A stretch of 64,000 bases of DNA from Massilia sp. 9096 (GTDB lineage Bacteria > Pseudomonadota > Gammaproteobacteria > Burkholderiales > Burkholderiaceae_D): contig NZ_JQNN01000001.1 in NCBI RefSeq assembly GCF_000745265.1, positions 2,976,001-3,040,000 on the forward strand, read 5' to 3'. A model generated the notes under the pieces. That model saw only the letters and a program-made list of their open reading frames with translations, ran no database searches and was not told the origin of the DNA. Positions 25,573-35,300 of the stretch are shown here, piece after piece (the stretch's first letter is position 1; every line of letters begins with the position of its first letter). Both the position numbers and the translations under genes were made by a program.

Positions 25573-25622
25573 GAGGCGCACGGCCACTTTGCCGGCGTGC
25601 CCCTGCCGCGCCGCTTTCCATT

Positions 25623-26114
25623 TCAGTGTATGCCGCTCCCGGTTTCGTCGCGCAGACGCGCGCGCCACGCGCCCAGCACCGACAGCGCCGACTGGAACTT
25701 GCGCTCGATCAAATCCGCCTCGGTGGGCGTGATGATACCGTCGAGCAATGCGCTCGACACCGCCTCGGCCACTGCGCCGACCTCGCTCATCACCCGGCAC
25801 ACCGTCTGCGACAGATCGTCCTGGCGCGCCGATTCCGGCTGGGGCACGACGAACGCCGCCATGCCATGGCGCACCAGCAAGGCATGCAGTGGCAGATGGG
25901 CCTCCGCCACGCCCGCTTTATGGCAGCACTCGACGATCTGCGATACCTCTTCGAATGAGGGGTAGTGCGAGGCGATCGTCGGCGATAACTTGTTGCGCAA
26001 CACGTTGACCGATATGTCCAGCTCCTGCGCCAGCGCATCCAGGCCGCCGGGGAACTTGCGCGCCACCGTGTAGAGCGCATCGTGCTGGTTCATGTCCAGG
26101 TAGCGTCGGGTCAT
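25623..26114 (-). CDS. Phage regulatory CII-like protein
   Basis: A 163-residue DNA-binding-like protein. DALYTVARKFPGGLDALAQELDISVNVLRNKLSPTIASHYPSFEEVSQIVECCHKAGV is the helix-turn-helix region of the CII/CP76 phage regulator family, and the C-terminal helices include LHALLVRHGMAAF. In phages it activates lysogeny genes; stand-alone chromosomal copies are frequent in this lineage. No other phage gene is near, so this is a domesticated regulator or remnant. GAGGA lies upstream of ATG 26114; the Met at residue 8 is an alternative start. Confidence 0.82.
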   Translation of the reverse strand: MTRRYLDMNQHDALYTVARKFPGGLDALAQELDISVNVLRNKLSPTIASHYPSFEEVSQIVECCHKAGVAEAHLPLHALLVRHGMAAFVVPQPESARQDDLSQTVCRVMSEVGAVAEAVSSALLDGIITPTEADLIERKFQSALSVLGAWRARLRDETGSGIH

Positions 26115-26196
26115 GGTAATCCTCGCAGTGTTTTACCGATGCGTTCCAGCATCGTGTTCGTTATTCTGATTCTAACTTTTGACGGCGCCCTTGACC

Positions 26197-27000
26197 ATGT
26201 TGAAGACTGCCCATTTCTCCATCGTGCTATCCGTGCTGCTCGCGCTGGCGCCTGCCCTCGATGCGGGCGCAAAACCGGGCGCCTCGTTCAGCCACGGCTT
26301 TTCGTCGCACGCTTCCAGCGGCCATGCATCGACGCCGTCATCGTCGCATGCGGCGGCGCCGAAATCCGGCTTCGGTGCGTTCAGCAGCCGGCAGGCGGCT
26401 GCTGGGGCGCCGGCGCGCAGCCCCGGCGCAGCCGATGCAAGCAATGCGGCCCCGACCCGGCCGCGCGGCGGCTTCGGCAGCTTCGGCAGCGCCCAGGGCG
26501 CGCCACGGCAGTCCGATTCGGCGCTGTCGCAGCAGCTGAGCAAACAGTCGGCGCAGGCCAGGGCGCTGGAGACGCTCGGCCAGCGCAACGCGGCCAAGGC
26601 GGCTTCGAACGCACCCCAGCCGGCCCCCCAGCCGATACCGCAGCCGATGCCGCCAAATGGCATGCAAACGCCGGCGGTCCCGCCCACGGTCGTGGTGCAC
26701 CAGGGCGGCGGCGGCCTCGGCCACGTGATCGCCGGCGCCATGATCGCGCGCAGTGCCAGCGCACATGCGCACGGGGGCGGCTACGGGGGCGGCTATTACC
26801 CGGCGCCGGGTGGCCCCAACAACGGCGTCAACGGCAACGGCGCACACAGTGGCGGCACGTCGTTTTTCAGCATGCTCGTGACGTTGTGTCTGCTGGCGGT
26901 GATCGCCTGGGGACTGTGGTTCGCCTGGCGCGGCTGGCGCCGCCACCGCGCCGCCCGGCGCGAGGCCGACAAACCGAATTATTCGTTCGAAAGGAACTGA
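26197..27000 (+). CDS. Exported Ser/Gly/Pro-rich protein with C-terminal membrane anchor
   Basis: A 267-residue protein with a signal peptide (SIVLSVLLALAPALDAGA), about 180 residues of low-complexity Ser/Ala/Gly/Pro sequence (QPAPQPIPQPMPPN), a Gly-rich loop (GGGGLGHVIAGAMIARS, then GGGYGGGYY), and one membrane segment (FFSMLVTLCLLAVIAWGLWFAW) followed by an Arg-rich end. It begins a three-gene unit with DUF2491 (4-base gap) and a PspA-like protein, so it is probably the envelope part of that system. I do not recognise the family. Start could also be TTG 26179. Confidence 0.72.
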   Translation: MLKTAHFSIVLSVLLALAPALDAGAKPGASFSHGFSSHASSGHASTPSSSHAAAPKSGFGAFSSRQAAAGAPARSPGAADASNAAPTRPRGGFGSFGSAQGAPRQSDSALSQQLSKQSAQARALETLGQRNAAKAASNAPQPAPQPIPQPMPPNGMQTPAVPPTVVVHQGGGGLGHVIAGAMIARSASAHAHGGGYGGGYYPAPGGPNNGVNGNGAHSGGTSFFSMLVTLCLLAVIAWGLWFAWRGWRRHRAARREADKPNYSFERN

Positions 27001-27004
27001 GGCC

Positions 27005-27802
27005 ATGGCCTGGAAAGATGTGTTCAGTTACGTGCGCGGCATGGCCGACAAGCGCGGCTTCGGCGCCGCCGCCGCCGGGGAGGCAACCCGCGCCGACGAC
27101 GGCCTGCCGCTGGGCGCGCGCATCGGCAGCCTGGTGAAGATCCAGCAGTCGCCGATCATCCGCGCCCAGGCCAACGGCTCGCTGATCGCCACGCTGGACG
27201 CCGGCGAGGACCGCGTGCTGGCGGTGTCGCAGCTCAAGCTGGAACCGCACACCGAGCTGTACCGCTTTTATCTGGCGATGGGCGACGATGACGGCAAGGA
27301 AAAGTTCCTGCAGGTGTTCTGCCGTCCCGACGGCGCCATCGCCGAGATCCTGTACTGCACCGGCCTGGCGCGCGTGATCCCGGAATCGCTCGAAGACCAG
27401 CGCGCCTACACCGGCGAAGCCGGCTACGGCCTGGGCGACGCCGGCTACACGCTGTGGCGCGAGCAGCTGGCCGACATGCTGTCCGAGGCCGGCCTGGCCG
27501 CCGTGTTCGGCGATCTCGACCGGATCGACTTCACCCGCGACGCGGGCGCGCGCGAGTCGGTCTTCGTGGCGCCGTTCCGCGGCCAGGAAATCCGCATCGA
27601 CGACGCCCAGGGCAAGCATGGCCTGCGCCAGCAGCTGGTCACCATGCCGTACGTGCGCCAGCTGGCCGGCGGCGCACGCGAAATCTTATCGATCACGACC
27701 GAAATCGTCGACGGCGTCGATGGCGACGCCAGCCGGCGCGACATCCATGTCGACTTCGTGATCGGCATCCCGGTCGAACCGGAACGCATCACAGTGCAGT
27801 AG
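27005..27802 (+). CDS. DUF2491 protein (YjfK-like)
   Basis: A 265-residue soluble protein of the DUF2491 family (E. coli YjfK). Typical stretches are LPLGARIGSLVKIQ, DGKEKFLQVF, AYTGEAGYGLGDAGYTLWREQL and REILSITTEIVDG...RRDIHVDFVIGIPVEPERITVQ. YjfK genes sit beside the PspA-like yjfJ in enterobacteria, and the same pairing is seen here. Function is not established; a membrane-stress role is inferred from the PspA partner. Start lies four bases after the upstream stop. Confidence 0.87.
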   Translation: MAWKDVFSYVRGMADKRGFGAAAAGEATRADDGLPLGARIGSLVKIQQSPIIRAQANGSLIATLDAGEDRVLAVSQLKLEPHTELYRFYLAMGDDDGKEKFLQVFCRPDGAIAEILYCTGLARVIPESLEDQRAYTGEAGYGLGDAGYTLWREQLADMLSEAGLAAVFGDLDRIDFTRDAGARESVFVAPFRGQEIRIDDAQGKHGLRQQLVTMPYVRQLAGGAREILSITTEIVDGVDGDASRRDIHVDFVIGIPVEPERITVQ

Positions 27803-27828
27803 TACTTTTACCAACGAAAGGAACAGCA

Positions 27829-28593
27829 ATGAGCAACGCTAGTGGATGGGGCCTGACCGCACGCCTGGTGACGAAGCATTTTGGCGCCCTGGGTAGCCGG
27901 ATCGCCGAGGCGATCGCCAACTTCGACCCCGAAACCGCGACCGAGGCCGATCGCGACCGCCTGGTCGCCACGCTGCGCGACACCGCGCAATTGCTGGCGA
28001 CCGCGCGCGCCCAGTTCGCCAAGGAGCACGGCGACGTGATCAACCTGCAGACGCTGATCGCCAACGACGAACGCGCCGCCGAGAAGCTGGCCGAGCGCCT
28101 GGCCGCCGGCACCATCTCCGAAGCCACCGTCACGATGTTCTGCGACGAGCTCGAGTCCAACAAGGCGCGCCTGCCGCAGGAGATCCAGGAAGAGGCCGAC
28201 GCCAAGGAATACATGGACGAGCTGCAAAAGATCGTCGACGCACTGTCCAGGCAGCTGGCCGAGTTCGACGCCCAAGCCAAAAAGGCGATGCAGGAACTGG
28301 CCGCCGCCAAGGCCCAGAAGCAGCTGCAGGAAATGCGCATGGAGCGCCAGAGCCAGCTGGCCGGCTTGACCAGCATGCAGGGCAGCTCGAGCGCCTTGAC
28401 CGCCCTCACCCGCCGCGCTCAGGCGGTCAGCAACGAGGCGGCCGGCATGCGCATCGTCGCCGACATCGGCCAGAAGCCGCTCGACCAGCAGGCCGAGCTC
28501 GACGCGATCCGCAAGTCGGTCAGCCAGCCGGAAGCCGGGACCGAGAGCGCGCTGGAACGGCTCAAGCGTCTCTCGAGCAAGACGCCGGCATGA
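27829..28593 (+). CDS. PspA/IM30 (YjfJ-like) family protein
   Basis: A 254-residue, almost fully helical protein with the PspA/IM30 coiled-coil pattern (DRDRLVATLRDTAQLLATARAQFAKEHGD, then LSRQLAEFDAQAKKAMQELAAAKAQKQLQEMRMERQ). PspA/Vipp1 proteins are ESCRT-III-like and coat or remodel membranes. It lacks the phage-shock partners PspB/C here and instead follows DUF2491, as in the yjfJ-yjfK locus. AAAGGAAC is the ribosome site. Confidence 0.85.
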   Translation: MSNASGWGLTARLVTKHFGALGSRIAEAIANFDPETATEADRDRLVATLRDTAQLLATARAQFAKEHGDVINLQTLIANDERAAEKLAERLAAGTISEATVTMFCDELESNKARLPQEIQEEADAKEYMDELQKIVDALSRQLAEFDAQAKKAMQELAAAKAQKQLQEMRMERQSQLAGLTSMQGSSSALTALTRRAQAVSNEAAGMRIVADIGQKPLDQQAELDAIRKSVSQPEAGTESALERLKRLSSKTPA

Positions 28594-28663
28594 TCGTGGC
28601 GTCACGGTTATGCGCCGCCGCCGCGGCGCCATGCGGCAGCGGCGGCGGCATCACGAGGCGGAT

Positions 28664-30736
28664 TCACTCGAACTTCTGCACGAATCCGACATAGACCCGC
28701 CGCGCGACGACGTGCTCGAACCCGCTCTGGCGGAAGGTGGCGGCGTCCGTCCGATCGCTGCGCCGGCTGCCATCGAAGATATCGTTGGCGTTGACCGTCA
28801 GACTCAGCGTCTTGCCCAGCTTGTGCTTCCAGCCCAGGTTGACGCTGCTGGTCGCGCCTTCGCGGCCAAGCGGCGTGATGCTGGAGGACTGGCCATGCGC
28901 ATCGAGCGAGACGTCGTCGTGCGCGCCGCTCCAGGCCGCGCGCAGGTTGAGCGTGCCCGCCAGGCCGTCCTGGCGCACGATATCCGCCAGGTCCGGCGTC
29001 TCGAGCGTCACCTGGTACACGCTGGTATCCACGCCCAGGCGCAGCTGGGCGTTCACGGTCCAATCCAGCGAGCCCGAGACCCCGACCGAGCGCGCCTGGC
29101 CGCCGTTCTGCTTCGACGTGACGATCACGCTGTCGTCGATGCTGCGCGCGTCGACGACCGTAGCACGGCTGGTGCGCACAAAGGCGCCGAGATTGCCGCT
29201 CAACCGTTCCACCTGCGCATCCAGGCCGGCTTCCCATGCACTCAGGCGCTGCGGCTGCAGGCCGGGATTGCCGCGGCTGAGGTCGTGCGCATCGACGTAG
29301 GTGGTGAAAGGATCGAGGTCGCGCGGGTCGGGCCGCTGCAGGCTGCGGCGGTAGCTGAGCGTCAGGCCGGCCTTGCCGCCCAGGTCGTATTTCAGGTGCA
29401 GGCTGGGGTCGAACGTCTGCCAGTGTGCGGCCTGCGCCGACTCCACACGCACGGCCATGCGCTCCAGGCGTGCGCCCAGCAGCGCTTCCCATGCTTCATG
29501 CCGGATCTGGTCGGTGACGTAAGCGGCTTGGACCAGCGTGTTCACCGCGTAGGCGTTGGTCGTGCCGGGATCCGGCGTCTCGGCGCGCGTCAGCGGATCG
29601 AGCGCGGCCTGGTAGTTGCCGAGCTCGTCGACCTGGCCGCGCAGGTCCAGGCCCAGCCCCAGCTGCCCGCTGTCGAGCGGGCGGCTCCAGTCGAGCGTGC
29701 CCTGCGTGAGATGGCGCGCGCTGCGGCTCGCGCCGTGGCTGAATGCGGTCGCGCGCGCGGGCGCGAGGAAGACGTCGCTGTACGACTTGTCGACCAGCGC
29801 GTCCGTGCTGCTGCGCTGGAACATGGCCTTGAGCGCGCTGGCGCTGTCCTGGTGGCTGAAGCTCAGGCTGGTGCTGTCGTCGGACTGTTCGTTGGGACCG
29901 TCCGAGATGCGGTGATAGCGGGTCTCCGTGCCGTCGCCGCGCTCGCTGTTAAGCACGTCGAACAGCGGATGAGAGCGGCGCGCGTTGTGCCGCGCCGTCA
30001 GGCTGAGCGTGTCGTGCTCGCCGATCGCATCGTCGATGCCGAAGGCCGCGCTGTCGACCACGCGATGGACGAACACCTCCGAGCGCTGCGTCGTCCGGCC
30101 GCTCCGTCCTTGCAGGGGATCGCGCCAATCGACGCTCGACGCGCGCAGCTTGTCGTTGCCGTCGTGGCGCAACGCCAGGCTGGCGTGCGCGCTCAGCTGG
30201 CCGCGCGTGACGTCGCCCGAGGCGCCGAGGTTGCACAGCCCCCCCTTCGCGGTGCTGCCCTGCACTTGCCCATGCGCGCCCGGTTTGCGGTTGCGCTTCA
30301 AGACGATGTTGAGGATCGCGCCGCCGTTGGCGTTGTAGGCCGCCGATGGATTGGTGATGACTTCGATGGCGGCGATGTCGGCGCCGCTCATGGTCTGCAG
30401 CGCCAGCGCGCGCTCCTCGCCGGAGCCGGACAGCATCGCGCTCGGCTTGCCGTCGACCAGCACCGTCACCTGCTTGTTGCCCTTGACCGTGATCCGGCCG
30501 TCGGCCGTGACCGATACGTCCGGCGTCGCCTGCAGCAGATCCTGGGCGCTGCCGTTGGCCGCGCGCGGCGCGTTGGAGACGTCCACCACGGTCTTGTCGA
30601 GCTTTTTCACGACCGCTTCTTTTTTGGCGGTCACGGTCACCGTCTGGATGGGATCGAGTTCCTGCGCGGGCGCGTCCGCACTCGAGGCCAGCGCGGCCAG
30701 GCCAGACAGGAGCGCGAACAGTGTCGACTTCGGCAC
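28664..30736 (-). CDS. TonB-dependent outer-membrane receptor
   Basis: A 690-residue receptor: signal peptide (STLFALLSGLAALASSADAPAQ), TonB-box-like region (DPIQTVTVTAKKE), plug domain (NGSAQDLLQATPDVSVTADGRITVKGNKQVTVLVDGKPSAML...GADIAAIEVITNPSAAYNANGGAILNIVLKR) and a 22-strand-type barrel ending in Phe-Glu rather than a terminal aromatic. It resembles the CirA/outer-membrane beta-barrel-3 type receptors. Ligand unknown; no siderophore genes adjoin. I use GTG 30736 because AAGGA precedes it and the signal peptide begins there; upstream ATGs give an unnatural N-terminus. Confidence 0.87.
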   Translation of the reverse strand: MPKSTLFALLSGLAALASSADAPAQELDPIQTVTVTAKKEAVVKKLDKTVVDVSNAPRAANGSAQDLLQATPDVSVTADGRITVKGNKQVTVLVDGKPSAMLSGSGEERALALQTMSGADIAAIEVITNPSAAYNANGGAILNIVLKRNRKPGAHGQVQGSTAKGGLCNLGASGDVTRGQLSAHASLALRHDGNDKLRASSVDWRDPLQGRSGRTTQRSEVFVHRVVDSAAFGIDDAIGEHDTLSLTARHNARRSHPLFDVLNSERGDGTETRYHRISDGPNEQSDDSTSLSFSHQDSASALKAMFQRSSTDALVDKSYSDVFLAPARATAFSHGASRSARHLTQGTLDWSRPLDSGQLGLGLDLRGQVDELGNYQAALDPLTRAETPDPGTTNAYAVNTLVQAAYVTDQIRHEAWEALLGARLERMAVRVESAQAAHWQTFDPSLHLKYDLGGKAGLTLSYRRSLQRPDPRDLDPFTTYVDAHDLSRGNPGLQPQRLSAWEAGLDAQVERLSGNLGAFVRTSRATVVDARSIDDSVIVTSKQNGGQARSVGVSGSLDWTVNAQLRLGVDTSVYQVTLETPDLADIVRQDGLAGTLNLRAAWSGAHDDVSLDAHGQSSSITPLGREGATSSVNLGWKHKLGKTLSLTVNANDIFDGSRRSDRTDAATFRQSGFEHVVARRVYVGFVQKFE

Positions 30737-30929
30737 GGCATGTCCTTGGTGATGGAGGAAATCCATTCTAGGCAGGCGCGGCACGCCCGCATGCGCGTGT
30801 GTGACCGATGGCCGATGCGATGGGGTGAATGCGCGTATTGACCCTGCACGTTTCCGCACGCAGCGCCGGACGCGAATTTGCGGGCTGGGCTATGCTGGCC
30901 GTTCACGCAATCACCGAAGGAAGCGAACA

Positions 30930-31673
30930 GTGGAAAACAATATCCAGGACAAGGTCATCGTCATTACGGGCGCCAGCAGCGGGCTGGGCGAAGCCACGGC
31001 CCAGCATCTGTCGACGCTGGGCGCCATCGTGGTGCTGGGTGCGCGCCGCGTGGAGCGCATCGAGGCGCTGGCGCACGAGCTGAACACGGCCGGCGGCCGG
31101 GCGCTGGCGGTGCAGACCGACGTCACCGACGCCGCGCAGGTCCAGGCGCTGGTCGACGCCGCCATCGCCAAGTACGGCCGCGTCGACGTCATGCTCAACA
31201 ACGCCGGCCTGATGCCGCATTCGCCGCTCGAGCGTCTGAAAATCGACGACTGGGACCGCATGATCGACGTGAACGTCAAGGGCGTCATGTACGGCATCGC
31301 GGCGGTGCTGCCGCACATGATCGAACGGCGTTCGGGCCACATCATCAGCGTGTCGTCGGTGGCCGGGCACAAGGTGCGCCCGGGCAGCGTCGTCTACTCG
31401 GCGACCAAGCACGCGGTGCGTGTGATCTCCGAAGGCCTGCGCCAGGAAGTCAAGGCGTACGGCTTGCGCACGACGATCATCTCGCCGGGCGCGGTCGACA
31501 CCGAACTCCCGAACAGCATCACCGAAGCCGACGTGGCCGAGGGCGTGCGCAAGTTCTACGAGATCGCGATCTCGCCGACCTCGTTCGCGCGCGCGGTCGC
31601 GTACGCGATCGGCCAGCCGGACGACGTCGACATCAACGAGATCCTGTTCCGGCCGACGCAGCAGGAATACTGA
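30930..31673 (+). CDS. SDR family oxidoreductase
   Basis: A 247-residue classical short-chain dehydrogenase: [16 protein letters not shown] (NADP-type, followed by GARRVERI), NNAGLMP, catalytic Ser in [15 protein letters not shown], and SPGAVDTEL. This subfamily (YdfG/serine-dehydrogenase-like) reduces small hydroxy-acids or aldehydes; exact substrate unknown. GTG start with GAAGGAAG upstream. It diverges from the TonB receptor and converges on another SDR. Confidence 0.9.
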   Translation: MENNIQDKVIVITGASSGLGEATAQHLSTLGAIVVLGARRVERIEALAHELNTAGGRALAVQTDVTDAAQVQALVDAAIAKYGRVDVMLNNAGLMPHSPLERLKIDDWDRMIDVNVKGVMYGIAAVLPHMIERRSGHIISVSSVAGHKVRPGSVVYSATKHAVRVISEGLRQEVKAYGLRTTIISPGAVDTELPNSITEADVAEGVRKFYEIAISPTSFARAVAYAIGQPDDVDINEILFRPTQQEY

Positions 31674-31721
31674 CCGGTTGACCGGCGGATCGACCGGTCT
31701 GCGCAGCCTGCGGCGGCTGCG

Positions 31722-32468
31722 TCAGCTGTACTGCGCCAGCATCCGCAGCGCTTCGTCGAACTGTCCCTTGGCCTCGGCTTCGCGAAAATACCGGACGCGT
31801 TCCACGCACACTTCGGCGGGCGTGTCCGGCGCGTGCAGCAGCGCCATCACCTCATCGGCGAAGGCGTCGAGCGGCATGCTGTTCGGGTCGTTCGACTGGC
31901 CCGGCGTGAGTTCGGTCTGCACCTGCGGCGGCACGATTTCGATCACTTCCACCTTACCCGCGTGCAGCGGGCGAATCGCGGCCGTGTACGAGTGGATCGC
32001 CGCCTTGGTCGCACTGTAGGTGGGTGCGGCCGGATAGGGAACGAAGGCCAGGCCCGACGAGACGTTGACGATGGCCGCATCGGCCTGCGCGGCCAGGTGG
32101 TCGATCAATGCATTCGTCATGCGGATCGGGCCGAGGATATTCGTCTCGATCATCTGCTCCGCCTGCGCCAGGTCGCGCCGGGTGACGATCTTTTCGGCGC
32201 TGTACACGCCGGCGTTATTGACCAGCACATTCAACTGCGGGTGCTCGGCGACGACCTGCCGGGCAAAGGCCTCGACTTCGCTTGCCGTGGTCACGTCGAG
32301 CACGTAGGCGCTCATCCGTTCGCGGCCGGCGATGGCCGCATCGAGCGCCTGCCGGCGCCGTCCCGTGACGATCACGTGGTTGCCCGCATCGTGCCAGCGC
32401 TGCGCCAGCGCCTGTCCGATGCCGCTGCCACCGCCGGTGATGAGAATCGTATTGCCGCTGTGTTTCAT
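31722..32468 (-). CDS. SDR family oxidoreductase (DltE-like)
   Basis: A 248-residue classical SDR: ILITGGGSGIGQALAQRW, TGRRRQAL, NNAGVY, catalytic Ser in VNVSSGLAF, YSATK, followed by EIVPPQVQTELTPGQ. The latter is typical of the DltE-like short-chain oxidoreductases. Substrate unknown. No clear operon partner; the gene on its right (32569-32901) is on the same strand 100 bases upstream. Confidence 0.9.
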   Translation of the reverse strand: MKHSGNTILITGGGSGIGQALAQRWHDAGNHVIVTGRRRQALDAAIAGRERMSAYVLDVTTASEVEAFARQVVAEHPQLNVLVNNAGVYSAEKIVTRRDLAQAEQMIETNILGPIRMTNALIDHLAAQADAAIVNVSSGLAFVPYPAAPTYSATKAAIHSYTAAIRPLHAGKVEVIEIVPPQVQTELTPGQSNDPNSMPLDAFADEVMALLHAPDTPAEVCVERVRYFREAEAKGQFDEALRMLAQYS

Positions 32469-32568
32469 GCCTGTGTCCTCGTTCGTTTCAATGATGTCGA
32501 ATGGGGTGCGCGTCGCGCCGGCTGATCAGCCGGAGATCGGCGCGTTCGTCAATTCATCCGTGGCTGGT

Positions 32569-32901
32569 TCACGCCTCGCCCAGCGCCGCAAACCAGTCCG
32601 CGTACGGCGTATTCTTCGCCATCTTGCGGTTGAAGTCCGGCGCGCCGTCGCGCCACCAGACCGGGCCGCGCTCGCCCAGGCCACGTTTGGCGGCGTCGAC
32701 TTCCGCACGCGCCGCGCGTTCGGCATCGACGTCGCCTGCCTTCTTCGCCACCCCGACCTGGCGCCGCGCGCGCATCAGCCGGTCGACCAGCGCCTGGCGC
32801 ACGTCGGGCGCCAGGTCCGGATTGCTGGTGCGCCAAAGCCGGCCGTCGACCACGAAATAGCGGCCGTCCGGGGTGACGGGATGTTGGCGCGGCGACGACA
32901 T
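32569..32901 (-). CDS. Conserved hypothetical protein
   Basis: A 110-residue soluble protein: [43 protein letters not shown]...[48 protein letters not shown] recognise this pattern as a widespread small protein of Burkholderiales with no assigned function. Charged helices in the middle are flanked by conserved aromatic motifs. It may be transcribed with the SDR downstream. Confidence 0.75.
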   Translation of the reverse strand: MSSPRQHPVTPDGRYFVVDGRLWRTSNPDLAPDVRQALVDRLMRARRQVGVAKKAGDVDAERAARAEVDAAKRGLGERGPVWWRDGAPDFNRKMAKNTPYADWFAALGEA

Positions 32902-32941
32902 GGGCTTACTATACCGTCAAGCTCAACCACCACGGTGCACG

Positions 32942-34009
32942 ATGAAGAATATCCGAGTCCGTCTCAAGCGCAGCCTGCTGCCGCTGCTGTTGTCCGCCGC
33001 CGCGTACGCGCACGCCGCCAATCCGATCGTGCCCGGCTGGTACGCCGATCCGGAAATCCGCATCTTCGCGGGCCAGTACTGGATTTTCCCGACCTATTCC
33101 GACAGCGTCGCGCCGTCCGGACAGCAAACAGACTTCACACCGGACCAGCAGCGCATGCGCGCACGCTCGGACCTGATCTGGGCGCCGTTCCTGGCGCAGA
33201 CCTTCCTGGATGCGTTTTCCTCGCCCGACCTGGTGCACTGGACCAAACACCCGCGCGTGCTCGACGTGAAGGACGTGGCCTGGGCCGCCTACGCGGTGTG
33301 GGCACCGTCGGCGATCGAAAACAAGGGCAAGTACTACCTGTTCTTCGGCGCCAACGACATCAAGGCCAACGGCCAGCTGGGCGGGATCGGCGTGGCGGTC
33401 AGCGACAAGCCCGAGGGGCCGTTCAAGGATGCGCTCGGCAAGCCGCTGATCGGCGAGATCCACAACGGCGCCCAGCCGATCGACCAGATGGTGTTCAAGG
33501 ACGACGACGGCCAGCTGTACATGTACTACGGCGGCTGGAAGCACCTGAACGTGGTCAAGCTGGCGCCGGACCTGAAAAGCGTGGTGCCGTTCAAGGACGG
33601 CCGGACTTACAAGGAAATCACGCCCGATCCAGAGTACGTCGAAGGCCCGTTCATGGCCAAGCGCAAGGGGATGTATTACCTGATGTGGTCCGAAGGGGAA
33701 TGGACCGGGGCCGACTACAGCGTGGCGTATGCGATGGGGACGTCGCCTTCAGGCCCGTTCAAGCGCATCGGCAAGATCCTGGAACAGGACCCCGGCGTCG
33801 CCACCGGGGCCGGCCACCATTCGGTGCTCCAGCTGCCGGGGAGCGACGACTGGGTGATCGCCTACCACCGCCACCCGCTCGGCGACAAGGACGGCAACCA
33901 CCGCCAGCTGGCCATCGAGAAGCTCGAGTTCAACCCCGACGGCACGATCAAGCCGGTGAAATTGACGACGCAAGGCGTGGCGCCGCATCCGCTGGCGGCC
34001 ACGCCTTGA
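32942..34009 (+). CDS. Glycoside hydrolase family 43 protein
   Basis: A 355-residue exported five-bladed propeller glycosidase. After a signal peptide (LLPLLLSAAAYAHA) come the family residues: base Asp in GWYADPEI, modulating Asp in QPIDQMVFKDDDG, and acid Glu in PEYVEGPFM. GH43 enzymes release arabinose or xylose from hemicellulose; which one cannot be decided. No sugar-uptake gene is adjacent. It is convergent with the YeeE-type gene. Confidence 0.88.
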   Translation: MKNIRVRLKRSLLPLLLSAAAYAHAANPIVPGWYADPEIRIFAGQYWIFPTYSDSVAPSGQQTDFTPDQQRMRARSDLIWAPFLAQTFLDAFSSPDLVHWTKHPRVLDVKDVAWAAYAVWAPSAIENKGKYYLFFGANDIKANGQLGGIGVAVSDKPEGPFKDALGKPLIGEIHNGAQPIDQMVFKDDDGQLYMYYGGWKHLNVVKLAPDLKSVVPFKDGRTYKEITPDPEYVEGPFMAKRKGMYYLMWSEGEWTGADYSVAYAMGTSPSGPFKRIGKILEQDPGVATGAGHHSVLQLPGSDDWVIAYHRHPLGDKDGNHRQLAIEKLEFNPDGTIKPVKLTTQGVAPHPLAATP

Positions 34010-34020
34010 ATTAAAACAGG

Positions 34021-35241
34021 TCAGCAGCCAGTCTGCTGCACCACCCGCTCGACTTCCAGCCCGAACAGCGGACGCAGGCGCGTGCCCAGCACGTTGCCGA
34101 CGAAGGCGGCGACCAGCCACAGCCAGCCGTGCAGGCTGCCCGAGACGATGCCGCTGAAGTAGGCGCCGATGTTGCAGCCGTAGGCCAGGCGCGCGCCGTA
34201 GCCGAGCATCAGGCCGCCGACCACGGCCGCAAGCAGCGAACGCAGCGGCACGCGCCACTTCGGCGCGTAGCGGCCGGCCAGCGCCGCCGCGGCCATCGCG
34301 CCCAGCACGATGCCGACGTCCATCACCGAGGTCACGTCGTGCGACACCGGCGCCGCCAGCGCGGCGGCATTGGCCTTGGTCGACCAGTAGGTCCAGCCGG
34401 CGACGTCGATGCCGATCGAGGACGCCGCCTTGGCGCCCCACAGCGCGAACGCCGAGGTCACGCCCCACGGACGGCCCGACAGCGCCAGCGTGGCGAAGTT
34501 GAGCAGCACCAGCGCCAGCGCGCCGGCCACCATCGGCCACGGGCCGCGCAGCCAGCGCGCCGTCGACGCCGTGGTCAATTCCGGCGCCACCAGGCGGCCG
34601 TGGCGGCGCTTCTCGACCACGACGGTGACGAACGCGATCAGCGCGAACACGGCCCAGTTCAGCAGCAGCGCCGGCGCCCAGCCCAGCGTCTTGACCAGCG
34701 AGATCGGCTGCAGCTGCGGCATCGAGGTCCAGAACGGCATGTGCGCGGTGCCGATCAGCGAGCCGACCACGAACGAGGCCAGCGTGACCAGCATGCGCGT
34801 GCTGCCGCCGCCGACCGTGTACAGCGTGCCGGAGGCGCAGCCGCCGCCCAGCTGCATGCCGACGCCGAAGATGAAGGCGCCGACGATGACCGAGGTGCCG
34901 GCCGGCGACACCAGGCCGTTGACCGGCGCGCCGAACAGCGTGCCGGCGGCCAGCGCCGGGAAGAACAGCGCCACGCCGACCGCCAGCATGATCATCTGCG
35001 CGCGCAGGCCGGCGCCGCGGCCGTCGGCGATGAACACGCGCCAGGACGAGGTGAAGCCGAAGGCGGCGTGGTACAGCGCGACGCCGAGCAGCGCGCCGAC
35101 CACGTACAGGGCGGCCTGGCGCGCGCTCACCGCCTGCGCGAGATACAGCGCGCCGAGCACGATGAGCAGCAGCGACACGCCCAGCGGCGTCGGGTTGATG
35201 TCGACGCGCGGACGAACCGGCAAGGTAGCAGTGTTTGACAT
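34021..35241 (-). CDS. YeeE/YedE family (thiosulfate/sulfur) transporter
   Basis: A 406-residue polytopic protein with two YeeE repeats. The substrate-path Cys motifs are present: GGGCASGTLYTVGGGS and LAYGCNIGAYFSG. YeeE/TsuA imports thiosulfate, usually with the TusA-like TsuB (YeeD); no such domain or gene is present here. The gene lies 59 bases downstream of an AraC-type regulator on the same strand, which may control it. Start ATG 35239-35241; a longer frame adds no family sequence. Confidence 0.87.
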   Translation of the reverse strand: MSNTATLPVRPRVDINPTPLGVSLLLIVLGALYLAQAVSARQAALYVVGALLGVALYHAAFGFTSSWRVFIADGRGAGLRAQMIMLAVGVALFFPALAAGTLFGAPVNGLVSPAGTSVIVGAFIFGVGMQLGGGCASGTLYTVGGGSTRMLVTLASFVVGSLIGTAHMPFWTSMPQLQPISLVKTLGWAPALLLNWAVFALIAFVTVVVEKRRHGRLVAPELTTASTARWLRGPWPMVAGALALVLLNFATLALSGRPWGVTSAFALWGAKAASSIGIDVAGWTYWSTKANAAALAAPVSHDVTSVMDVGIVLGAMAAAALAGRYAPKWRVPLRSLLAAVVGGLMLGYGARLAYGCNIGAYFSGIVSGSLHGWLWLVAAFVGNVLGTRLRPLFGLEVERVVQQTGC

Positions 35242-35300
35242 GATGAATCGAAGCCTATCGAGATGACACGTAAACGCGTATTTTCGCGCTTTTTCAGGTT

